Source: Diplosphaera chodatii (taxonomy: Eukaryota > Chlorophyta > Trebouxiophyceae > Prasiolales > Stichococcaceae). From it: a stretch of DNA of 64,000 nt. Under the pieces are notes generated by a model. That model saw only the letters and a list, made by a program, of their open reading frames with translations. It was not told the origin of the DNA and ran no database searches. Below, piece after piece: positions 1-13,586 of this stretch. The first letter of the stretch is position 1. Each line of letters begins with the position of its first letter. Made by a program: the position numbers and the translations under genes. The stretch is taken from positions 1,054,001 through 1,118,000 of the forward strand of contig JAALGY010000010.1 of assembly GCA_032358165.1 (NCBI GenBank). The letters are read 5' to 3'.

Positions 1-730
1 ACGTGTAAACCGTGCGCTGTCAAATGCCCAGCTGCACATGCCTTGATGGGCATCTGCAATCACTTCTGTGCAAACTTTAGGGCCCACCTGGCCTGGCAGC
101 AGCGTCTCGGCGTCCGCAGGCTTGCTGAATGCAAAGGCAGCACGCACGCCGGCGTCCGCGTCTGGCCAGTCGTTGCGCTGCAGGGCGTCCAGCTGCGCTG
201 CCACCACCTGCATGCAAGGAGACGGCACTCACAGCTGAGCGCTGGCCACCACTGCTCACATGTCAGGTGCCACTGCATGCAGCATCGTCAGAGGACTGAG
301 GTTGTCTTTATGACCGGCACTGACTCTCCAGGCATGACGATTACAGCGACGAACACAGCGCCCAAGAACTTCGGGTGATAGTCGTCACTTGCCTCTGTGG
401 GCGGCATCAGGTGGCTCGGCTTCCGGCGCTGAGCTGGAGATGCGGCGCCGCTGGACAGCACATACGCCGCAAACTCGGAAGCTATATCTCGATCTGCACG
501 CTTCATCACGACAGACCATCACAGGGTGCACTGGCCCCTCCGAGCGCCAGGTGGTCTGTACCAGCATATTGGCATGAGCACAGTGAATATGATCCGCGCA
601 CCTGCAGGCTCGCCGTCATACGAGGTTGCCCCCGTCGCTGTTTGGCGTCCGACACGCACTTGTGCAGCCGGGGCTGTGCCTCTACTGGGCTGCGCATGCG
701 GAACGCCATGCCGCAGCTTGCCATGCGCAT
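1..730 (-). CDS. DUF4864-like protein, probably organelle-targeted (3' end outside window)
   Basis: Three phase-compatible exons can be read: 730-660, 450-393 and 207-88. The first encodes an N-terminus that starts MRMASCGMAFRMR, rich in Arg, Ala and Ser and lacking acidic residues, which resembles a plastid or mitochondrial transit peptide. The third encodes VVAAQLDALQRND followed by an AGVRAAFAF stretch. That pattern (E/V-V-x-x-Q-L-x-A-L-Q, then a G-(I/V)-R-x-x-F-x-F segment) is how I remember the cyanobacterial/plant DUF4864 family; I could not search for it. The intron between exons 2 and 3 begins GCAAGT, a GC-AG intron. Frame stays open from 87 to the window edge, so the exon could also run on instead of ending at the GTGGGC donor. 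Function unknown. It is divergent from LIL3, another chloroplast protein, 394 bp away. Confidence 0.5.
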
Positions 731-1124
731 CGTTGAAGCGGGCGGTCTGGCCAGGGTCTGCAGGTGGGCACCGAGTCCACATGCCTGGTAGCGTCTATCC
801 CGATCACGAGCTGAGTATCGACGGTGAACACGTTTGTCGCTTGCCAGCCTGGACTGCTTGCCGGATGTGAAACTATCAAACATGCAACATGAACCTTGCA
901 GTAAGATAGGACGGGCACGGATCTGCTGGGCATACACAGGAGCAATGAACAGCTGCAGCACACCCTCACACGCTGTGTGCATGCATGCATCCCAAACTCG
1001 AGGTGCCCCCTCGCTATTGGCGGGTTGTTCTACCCCAAGATTGGCACCAAGAAGCTTATCTGAGCATTTGAAGAAACTGCGCACACTGCACTTGCGCCTG
1101 GCTGCAATCCAAAGCATTGTCAAG
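731..1124. promoter_or_regulatory. Divergent intergenic region between DUF4864-like gene and LIL3
   Basis: This 394-bp stretch separates two start codons on opposite strands, so it should hold both promoters and both 5' UTRs. I see no clear TATA box or other recognisable site. Open frames crossing it on either strand are not supported by codon or family evidence. Confidence 0.5.
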
Positions 1125-2904
1125 ATGATGATGAAAGCGGCTGGTGGTGCCCAGGTCAGGCCGCTGGCGGGCAGGCAGCCCACAGTGGCAGTCAGGCCTG
1201 CACGGAGGCCAGTGCGCTGCAGGTGCAACACCTGCTCATTCACGTGGAGGCATGACCAGCAAGCAGCTTCGCATCGTTTGTAGCATGCTACAATCATGTA
1301 TCTACATCGCGATGACAAGATCTTGCCTTTGTGCAGGCCGCTCTGCTCGGCGGCGACCGATGCTCCGACAGAGTCTTCAGCCCCAGCGGTATGCTTCCAT
1401 CTCAACTGGCGTCTTGAAGTTAACGTGCATTGACTTTACACACGATTGCTGTGCTGCACGGGCATGCATAAAAGAGCACGATCATGTGCACCGTTGACAT
1501 GCATGCCGAGACTGCACATGCCTGCTGAGCTTACTGTGTCAAGACTTCAATAGGGCAACAGCACAGAGCCGCCCAAGCCAGCGCCCAAGCCAAAGGCAGC
1601 GCCCAAGAAAGCGGCAGAGCCCAAGGCGGTGCTACAGCTGCAGGACGGCCGGTTTGTGGATCACCGCTGGGAGAACGGGCGGTGGACCCTCTCGAAGTTT
1701 GCCAACTCTGCCAGCGGCAAGATGGACTGGCCAGCCTGGAACTCGGTGCGACTGCTGACGAGGCGGTCACTGTCCCAGAGCTGAAGATGCAGCATGTGCA
1801 TGGACGTGCCAGCCGCACCCATGTCAGCTCCACACGCCGCTCTGCGCATGCCGACTTGCTGTGCTGGCGTCATCAGAGCCAGTGGCCATGCAACGGAGCA
1901 GCGTGCGGACGTGGTATTTGACATTGTGTGCTGCCACTCAACACGTTCGTGTCCGTCGGCGCAGGTGATCGACGCAGAGATCGCGCGGAGACAAATGCTG
2001 GAGGAGAACCCGATCCCCAGCACCAACGAGGAGCCGGTGCTGTTTGACACAGCCGAGATCCCGTGGTGGGCCTGGATCCGGCGGTTCCACCTGCCAGAGG
2101 TGCGCCCACGCTTGGCGCCATGCCACAGCTGTCGCCGCATGTGCACGGCCAGCTTGCGACAGTGAGCACAAGGGGCGCCTGCCGCCTGAAAGTCACGAGG
2201 GAACGGTGCTGGCGGTGCTGTGCTGCTGTACGCAAAGCGGGCAGGCGGGCTTTCACACCGGCGAAGTCGTAGCCGAGTGATGCAGGCTGAGCAGGCGGAT
2301 GGCGGGCCTGCATGGTGGGGTACGTCTAGTCTCTCTCCTCGCCATGTGCAGGCTGAGAAGCTGAACGGGCGGGCGTGCATGGTGGGCTACTTCCTGGCGC
2401 TGGGCGTGGAGAAGCTGACGGGCGCGGGGCTCGCGGAGCAGCAGGGCTCCTTCCTGGGCCTGCTGTCGCTCCACCTGGTCGTCTTCGCGGTGCTCCTCAT
2501 CCCCAGCATGGACCGCATCCAGGTAGATATTTCTAGTAGCACACACTACGAAGCAATTCGAAAACCTGCGGAGGTGAAGTGACTTGTATTGCGGCACCTG
2601 TGTGATGCATGTGAGCCTAGAACATCCTGTGGGGCCGGCAATGTTGGGACTGAGAAGACTCCCTGCCGCCCCCAGATCCACTGGCTCACCATGCACTCTG
2701 CCCCACCCAGCCATGCACGCCAGATCCCTCTCAGGGTCCCAAACATCCGTCAGCTCAGCACAGTAGTGTCACAGCTAGTGACTAACAATCGGCACGCACT
2801 TGTGGCCGCAGGCGTTTGCCAACCTGTTTGAGGAGGCGACGTTCTACGACAGGCAGTGGGCCGCCACATGGGACGGCCAGAACCGGCCGTCGGAGAACCA
2901 GTAG
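1125..2904 (+). CDS. LIL3: Light-harvesting-like protein 3 (LIL3), chloroplast
   Basis: Six exons (1125-1222, 1337-1388, 1554-1745, 1965-2099, 2352-2522, 2812-2904) join in phase to 246 residues. The first ~33 residues (MMMKAAGG..., Arg/Ala/Val/Pro-rich) form a chloroplast transit peptide, followed by a Pro/Ala/Lys linker. The conserved LIL3 core follows: RWENGRWTLSKF, DAEIARRQMLEENP, VLFDTAEIPWWAWIRRFHLPE, then a chlorophyll-a/b-binding-type helix (about 160-185) with E161, N164 and R166 of the ExxNxR pigment motif, a second hydrophobic helix, and the C-terminal ATFYDRQWAATW block. In plants LIL3 is a thylakoid membrane protein that holds geranylgeranyl reductase and protochlorophyllide oxidoreductase and supports chlorophyll and tocopherol synthesis. 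ATG triplets at 1125, 1128 and 1131 are all possible starts; the first is used here. The family assignment is firm. Confidence 0.95.
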
Positions 2905-3824
2905 GGCGGCAGGTGCGCTCAAGTCCTGCCTCTGGCATCGGGGTTGCACCTGGCGGGCCATGTCTCAAGTCAAGCATGTTGCACGGATGCAGCTTCTGCA
3001 AGTGGCGTGCTGATGGTCCAAAGGGCTGATGGCTGCAGGGCCCAGCTGCGACTCCCGGAGCGGAGCGAGCGTTTCAGTGATACTGCTCTCAGCACGCCAG
3101 GTCACTTCCGCACGCAGCTGTCAGCCTGCTCATGGCAGCAGGTGTCAGCTTGCAAGCGACCTGGGCCTGCAGCCAAGCAGCAGCCATCACTGCCAGCGGC
3201 TGCCCGTAACAACCAGGCATGCACGGCTGCAGCCAGCCTGCGCTGCATCACAGCGCGGCATGCAGGAGCAGCTGCTGTCGCAATTTGGCTACCAGCAATG
3301 TGCAAGAGCCACCTGCTTCAGCTTGGTAGAGTCCGTCAAGCGGCTGCATTGACGGTGAACATGGTGTGCGCATGTAGACTGCAGTTGAAATGCTTCCTCA
3401 GCTACACAGGAATTGCTTGTTAATGCGCAGCAAAGCAGCCCATGCTTGACGTCGCAGCATGTTTGGCCGTGCTCGCTGTCTCTGATTCGCCTCTGAACTG
3501 TAAGGACATGGAAGAGGGTTTACGATACGACACCAACTGGACCATTCACGATCGAAAGGGCCGCTGCCCGTGCACTGCCACTGTTGAACTTCAAGGCGGG
3601 CCACGTGCCCCGAAGCATCTGCGAAATTGATTCGATGCTGGGTTGTCCCGCCACCTGCCTGCGAAGCGCTTCACGCCCAATCAGCACGTTAGTGTACGAG
3701 GCAACCCATATCAGCCGGGCGAACCAGGGAAGGTGGATCGTGCCGCTCCTGGTGTGCATGTGAGAGGGTGCCAGCATCTGGGCAGTGTCGAACAGGCACA
3801 ATTGCGGCTGCGGCCGAGCTCAGC
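2905..3824. other. Intergenic region, LIL3 3' flank and promoter of next gene
   Basis: About 920 bp with no coding stretch I can support. It should contain the LIL3 3' UTR and the promoter of the AIM6-like gene. Short frames on both strands lack splice-compatible neighbours or recognisable motifs. Confidence 0.4.
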
Positions 3825-6422
3825 ATGCCAGCGGCCATGCCGGCCGTCCTGGGCACCCTCGGCGCAGCAGTGCTGCTGCTGGTGTTCCTGTGGGGCGCCA
3901 CGGGCTGGGCCTGCGACGTGGGTGCCGCGCTGCACGTCGCCCTGCCCTTCGACAGCGGCCACGCCCACAACAGCGAGCAGCACGCGGGCCTCGAGGGGTC
4001 TCTGGCACAAGGTCGGATCCGTTGCAAGCGTTTGCAGTTATCGCATACCCCAACGACATGTCAATTGCGGTTCCTAGGTTGAGCAGACTGCGTCGTATAG
4101 CGGGTGCACGCATCGCCACAGCTGCGCAGATCTGCCGCTTCAAGTGCTCTGCCCAGACTCTTGTGTGATACGGCATCGCGTTGTTGGGTTTGCCAGGGGA
4201 GCACTGCAAGCATTGTGAACCCTTGTGCACAGATCATGTTTTGCCTCTGTATGCTCGACTGCCAACCCCGCGCAGGCGATCTCACTTGCGGGCGGCACAC
4301 GCCCTGGTGCTGCTGAGTGATTAAATCCTGATGCCTCTGCGGTCTGTGCTGCAGGGCTGTGCAGCGTCGAGGTGGACTGCTTCGCGATCGGCAAGGACTG
4401 CCTGGTCGGCCACAACCAGGGAGACCTGCAGGCGCACCACACGCTGCAGGTGGGCTTTAGTACCTACGTGATGACACTGGAAGCACGTCCGGCCTGCCAA
4501 TAGTGCCAAGATGTGCAGCTGCACCTCCTTGTACGGGCAGCTATCGGCTATTGTGCCCCTGTCGCTCGACGGCCGCAACGGCACACAAACACACCGGCTG
4601 GAAGCGTGGCGGCCTGAAACTGATCACAGCTATACGCAACGTGACACTGCGCAGCCTGCGCTGCTGCTCTCAGCAAGGCGAGGGAGGCACCTGCACCATC
4701 AGCCTGACACTGCTTAGTCAGCAATCGCATGTTGTCTCGCAGGCGCTGTACCTGGACCCGCTGCTGCGGCGGGTGCGCGCCAACGGCGGCCTGGTCTACC
4801 CGCAGTCCCGCTACCTGGGCGTCTGCACCGTGCTGACGCTCATGATCGACGTCAAGGACACCCCGCGGCAGTCGCCGGAGCGCAGCTTCGATATCATCCA
4901 CAGCATTCTGCAGACCTACGCAGGTAGATCTCAGCATGCTTACGGTCGCACACTGTTGCTTTGCCATCTTGCATGCCAGGCTGTGCGTCTGGACATGTCA
5001 GCAGAACAGTTGTTGGCCCCCTTGCGTCAACAGACCAGCACAGCTTTCTGCACCAGCGCCGCCGACCGTCTCACGCCCCATGTGATGGTGAGCAGAGATG
5101 GAGCCGGGGTTCCTGGCCAGCTGGGACGGCGCGGCGAACCGGCCCAGCGGCCGCGGCGCCGTCAGCGTCCAGATCAGCGGCGCCCGCCCGGCAGCGCAGC
5201 ACATGCTCAGGTGCGGCACCACCAGCAGCGTAGACCACAGTTCGAGGCTCCCTTGTCGCTGCGCATACTCGTGTGATTGGATTGAGTGATGAGCCGCACG
5301 GGCTGCTGCACACCAGCCTGGTTGGTTGCTTGCTGTCCACCAGATCGACCCTCCTCTGAGCGCTGACCCTTCTGCATGGTCGCTTCTGAGGCTGCATTCA
5401 CGCCGTGACACCTTGGCCTTCACAGTGACATTGCCTGCCACCCTGCAGCCAGTACCAGCGGCGGTACGCCATCCTGGACGGCCGGGACACCGACCTGGAC
5501 GCGGACCTGCCCGTGTCGCTGGTGCCCGTCATCAGCAAGGTGCGCTTATGGGCAACACAGCTGGTGCCATGGCGTCAAGGTGGCATCCGGCCCCACTCTA
5601 GTATCAGGCAAATGGTTGCGTCACTTTCCACACCTGTAGGCCATTGGATGTAGTGTGTGCTTCGCTGCTTGCTGCAGCGGTGCGGGTTTGGGCACCAGAA
5701 AGCCACGAAACCATTGAGCGACTTGGCAGCCGGTGGTCCACATGCGCTGCCATTGATCCCCTCAGGCGTGGCATGGCGGCAGCGATGCGGTGGTCAGGGG
5801 CCTGGACCAGCTGCATCCGCGGTCTACGGAGCTGGCAGCGGCGCAGCGGCTTATAGAGCGGGCACATGCACAGGGTCGGCGCGTGCGCTTCTGGGGCACG
5901 CTGGACACCCCGCAGCAGTGGCAGGTGCAGCGTTCATATCCCTTTGGTGCCTCGCATACGTTAGCCACCCCGCAAAGCTTGCTGCTGTTCACACGTCGGA
6001 CGCGTGCACATTGTGCATGGTGAGTTTGACTAGCAAGAGCTGTGCAGAAGCACAGCACTGCAGCATATGCAGCGGTCAGTGGCACGCTGCTGCAAGTGTG
6101 CTGCAGATGCTGCCTAAGGAAGAGCACGCCATGCTGCTATGCTCAGCGGCTCGTTCCAGCCATGCGCTGCTCCTGCTGCAGCGTTTGCCTGCCTGCAAGG
6201 TTGTCCTCCCTCACAGGTGTCACTTGGCCGATGCAGATGATGTTCGACCTGGGCGCAGACATCATCAGCACAGACGATGTGTCAGGCCTGCGGGCATTTG
6301 TGACATCTCGCGCAGCAGCAGCGGCGCCACGACAGCAGCTGCTGCGGTGGCGGCTGCGCTCGCCGCTGGGCAGCGCTGACGTTGTGGTGCGGCGGCTGTT
6401 TGGGCGGCGGTCGCTGCCATAA
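3825..6422 (+). CDS. AIM6-like PLC-type (GDPD-fold) phosphodiesterase, secretory or membrane
   Basis: Seven exons (3825-4011, 4355-4449, 4743-4923, 5096-5210, 5449-5539, 5766-5924, 6237-6422) give 337 residues in phase. The N-terminus has a hydrophobic segment at about residues 5-25, a signal peptide or anchor. The core follows the fungal/plant Altered-Inheritance-of-Mitochondria-6 pattern, a branch of PLC-like/GDPD phosphodiesterases: HNSEQH, SVEVDCF, LVGHN, LYLDPLL, LTLMIDVK, FLASWDG, RYAILDGRDTDLD, RVRFWGTLDTP and a final DIISTDD. Known family members keep paired His and acidic residues for metal-dependent phosphodiester hydrolysis; here these are the His of HNSEQH, E and D of SVEVD, the His of LVGHN and the Asp of MIDVK. 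The substrate is unknown. An in-frame ATG at 3768 would lengthen the N-terminus; 3825 is chosen because the hydrophobic signal then lies near the start. Confidence 0.75.
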
Positions 6423-6997
6423 ACCCGCCCAGCTGGGCTCTGCTTTGGTCTTTGTTTGCATTCAGGCGGTCAGTGCGTCCACGTGTGTCACCATTGGCAA
6501 TGGCAGCGTCAGCGGCAAGTTGGAACCAATTAAGCATTGGCAGGCTTAGGCCTGGTTTTCAGGGTGCTGATTGGACACCAATCTGTCAGTGTTTCCTACC
6601 TATCAATATCAGCAGCACATAGATCAGTGCAAGCAGCAGCTTCTCGCAGCTCCAAATTCCTGGCGGGGCATTGTCACCTTCGGCCGCCAAATGCGCAAAC
6701 ACGTTGTGCATTGTGTGCAAGGCATGCGCTAACTGTAAAGACCATGCATCGAGCTCTCCGCCCTACTTTGCCGTGAATCACTCGTGCATCTCATTGAGGC
6801 GCCAATGCCGAGCATAATCTGCTTCTGGCCTGGTTTCACAAGCCTTGTAACTATTCGAAAGTTGCGAACGTTGATTTGGTACATGCACAGCGGCGGCAAC
6901 AGCATCGTCAGACATGGCTTGCGTGTCCACCACCTGCACCCCTCAGAATCAACGCGATGGAATGCCAGCAAGGTGGCATTGCCCAATAGGTAGGTCA
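6423..6997. other. Convergent 3' flanks of the AIM6-like gene and SRP54
   Basis: The two genes end facing each other 575 bp apart. The interval has lower GC than the exons on either side and no supportable coding sequence. Confidence 0.4.
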
Positions 6998-10941
<3,944 letters not shown>

Positions 10942-11751
10942 GGCGGCGGCGCTAGAGTCTGCTGGACCTGCCGCCTCGGGTTGTGCTGCGCGCCGTCAGC
11001 TGACTGCGGGGGGCGTCCGACTGCCGAAGCAAAGGCTGCGGCTGGTCGCTACGCCTCAGGCGATCCGTTTGCAGCTGTAGAAGTGAGCTGCGATGCGCTG
11101 GGGCGGGTTGCCGGCCTGACGGGGTGTCTGCAGGACGCGTGTGCGTCTCGCAGCTCCGCTGCTCCGGCAACCGCTGCGCCTACCCTCGGAAGCGGCTCAC
11201 TGCTGCAAACTGCAGGACCGCCAGTGCCCGCACCGCGCTACTGCGCTTGTGCCTGCTGAGTGTGGCAAGCTGCGGGCCACACAGGTGCAGCGGGGTCAAC
11301 ACAGCGACCAGTGCAATGTGATGTCAATCTGTCAACGAATCACAGCTTTGCCCAACAGATATTCAATGTCTGCATGAAATTAGACCATGCCACGCCGTTT
11401 GCTAAAGCTAAAAGGAACAAGCCCAAGTGCAACAACTATATCTCACGCACAGGATACGATGCAGTCTCATTGCAGTACGTATGCGGCCTCTGCGGGCGGT
11501 TCTGCCGAGAGCTTGCAGGACCAGAGCAGGTCCAATGACCACATGCCACGTGGAGTGGCGCTGCAGAAACGCACCTCGCTGCGCAGAGCATGCTTTACAA
11601 GTACTAGGCGAATCTTGAGCGTACCTGAGACGTGCGAATGGCCGTCCAGCTGTTCGCGTAGCAGCGCAGGGGCTTGACGGCAGATCCTGTGTGTGATCAT
11701 TAACCGGCTGACTGACAGTCTGCAGACGAAGGCAGCAACAGGGCATTCACC
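10942..11751. promoter_or_regulatory. Divergent region between SRP54 and Sec61 beta
   Basis: The start codons face away from each other over 810 bp, so both promoters should lie here. No conserved box is obvious by eye. Short open frames exist but do not join to either gene. Confidence 0.45.
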
Positions 11752-12036
11752 ATGGTGCGTGCAGCAGCTGGCGGACAGTCAGGCACGTTGGTGAACCGGG
11801 GTTCGGGCAACACCGCCGTGGGCAAGCCGTCAGGACCAACGGGAACGCTGGGCAGGAGGAAAGCAGGTACCGGCCGGTCAACAGCAGGCCGCGGAGGCGG
11901 TGGCGGTGGCATCAATTTCTACACCGACGATTCGCCAGGGCTGAAGATCTCCCCGACGATCGTCATCATCATGAGCCTCAGCTTCGTTGGGTTCGTCACA
12001 ATCCTGCACATCATCGGCAAGATCCGTGGCAACTAG
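11752..12036 (+). CDS. SEC61B: Protein transport protein Sec61 subunit beta
   Basis: Single uninterrupted exon of 94 residues, the usual size for eukaryotic Sec61 beta and the only intronless gene here. The N-terminal half is Gly/Ser/Thr/Ala-rich and disordered ([20 protein letters not shown]). It is followed by the conserved [15 protein letters not shown] block and one transmembrane helix (about residues 67-88) ending in the short luminal tail IGKIRGN. This tail-anchored protein is the small beta subunit of the ER Sec61 translocon, which receives SRP-targeted ribosomes. The family signature Y-x-D-(D/E)-x-P-G-x-K-x-x-P is complete, so the call is firm. The upstream neighbour on the other strand encodes SRP54, which works one step earlier in the same pathway. 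Confidence 0.95.
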   Translation: MVRAAAGGQSGTLVNRGSGNTAVGKPSGPTGTLGRRKAGTGRSTAGRGGGGGGINFYTDDSPGLKISPTIVIIMSLSFVGFVTILHIIGKIRGN

Positions 12037-12434
12037 GCCGGCCGGCTGCAGCATGATTGCTGACCACGACAGGCATGTGAGCTTGATAGACCAGAGGGCG
12101 ACTGGGTTGCGAGGCATGCCGAAACATAAGCAGTGGTGATGCCGGGGTGTTCCACAACCAGGCTGTTCAGCATTCTTAGCATCCTGGCAAGTTGAAGGCA
12201 GTCGGCCATGTTTGGGATGTACAGGTCGCCTGTTACAGGTGCATACCCACAGTTTGAAGATGTTACCTGTTAGCTGTGTATGCACGCTGCCACATAAGGG
12301 GTTCCAGCTATGGTACATAGGCTCAGCAGAAACCAAAGCAACTGCAAGAAACAAATCTGGGCCACACGACCATGCCACACAGGGTGCCCTCAAGGCTTGC
12401 AGACATCAGGCTGCAGACTGTTCATACATCGTGT
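12037..12434. other. Sec61 beta 3' flank
   Basis: Nearly 400 bp without a supportable gene; it should include the Sec61 beta 3' UTR and the 3' end of the weak candidate that follows. Confidence 0.35.
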
Positions 12435-12880
12435 TCAACACGTACACGCAGCATGCGGCAGCTTGCAATCCTTGCAGTGTGTTGGGCAGCCGCGCTTGTG
12501 CGTGCCCTTGCGTGGCTGCTTACACAGGCGGCACTTCTTGGCTATGCCGGCACCGCCCTGCTTTGTGCCAAGGTGCTGGACCGCAGCTGCAGTGCTGAGC
12601 TGCTGTACTGCAGCTGCAGCCGCTGCCATAAACAAGGCTGTGGAGGCTGACTCTTGTGCAGCCATGGCTGCAGAGCGTCGCGCACGCTCGCGACGTCTGG
12701 CTGCCTGTGCTGCGAGTGTAATCTGGAACAGCCCCAGGCACTGCGCCGACATCATTGCCACAACTGGCAGCAGGGCCCCGAGCCGCTGCTGTCGTTTCGC
12801 GTCCGAATTCGGCAGAACAGCAGACTGCTGCGGCAGCGCTGGGTCGCGGCATCGGCTGCTGCATGTAGCATCTGCACATG
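12435..12880 (-). CDS. Possible zinc-knuckle protein, 3' exon(s) only
   Basis: An open frame runs from a good acceptor near 12870 to a stop at 12435. The encoded segment is Ala/Gln/Arg-rich with helix-like repeats (AAQAARRRERARR) and ends in a Cys-rich tail: CRLCKQPRKGTHKRGC, which fits C-x2-C-x7-H-x3-C, then HCKDCKLPHAACTC. That spacing could bind zinc, as in CCHC knuckles. I do not recognise the family, could not find a convincing start codon or upstream exon, and the composition is biased, so it may be a chance open frame. If real it is divergent from ALG10. Confidence 0.3.
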
Positions 12881-13586
12881 GCAACACCAGACGTCAACGC
12901 ACTGTACTCCTTTCTGTGGCCACGTGACGCCACATGAAGACGACACAGCAAGATCGGCATCGGCGGTGTTAGCAGCTGTCTTCGCATACAGGCGTTGATA
13001 CGAAACCACGGTGAGCAGCAACACGGAACCCACTCATGCAGTATAATCAGGCAGTAGACACGGACGAATAGGTTGCGACGTTCACTGCAAACATTTGATG
13101 CTTGAGACTGCGGTACCTGGATGCAGCTCTTCTGGTGCTGTGCTGGGAAGCGGCAGGCCTGCATCATGGCCGCTCGCCTCCATCAAGCTAGCAGGGCAGC
13201 AGCTGACTCGGTGGTCGAGCTGTAGTAGAGCAGGGTGTGCTGCTTGCAAAGGACGATTTGATATGAGAGCTTAGGCAAAGTGCGCATTTGAATGTTGCTG
13301 CCCAAGGGCGTCCTGCTGCCATTATGTAACCCTGGTCAGTCTTTGCCTCTACATCTTGGCGTGCATGAGTCGTATGCTATAGCTTCACTCTTCATATGGT
13401 GTTTAGGTCTAGAAGTCCGTGGTGCAGCTGTTCAGCATGCGTGGGGTGATCTGACAAGTGCGTGATAGGTGATCTGCATGCACAGCGTTGTACATAAGCG
13501 CAACGTACCGTACTGAGATGCACTTCTGTGCTTTGGGAAGTAGCTTCACGTGAGAGCGCTAACGTCCCGACATTGGATTGCTACTA
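12881..13586. other. Region upstream of ALG10
   Basis: About 700 bp with no supportable exon. It should include the ALG10 promoter and possibly missing 5' exons of the zinc-knuckle candidate. GC falls clearly between about 13250 and 13550. Confidence 0.35.

Noticed and set aside
506..1405. 299-codon open frame on the minus strand
   Set aside because: It overlaps the LIL3 first exons and runs through introns; only the part at 660-730 fits a spliced gene (DUF4864-like exon 1).
4503..5276. 257-codon open frame on the plus strand
   Set aside because: It is an off-frame shadow of AIM6-like exons at 4743-4923 and 5096-5210 and reads through their introns.
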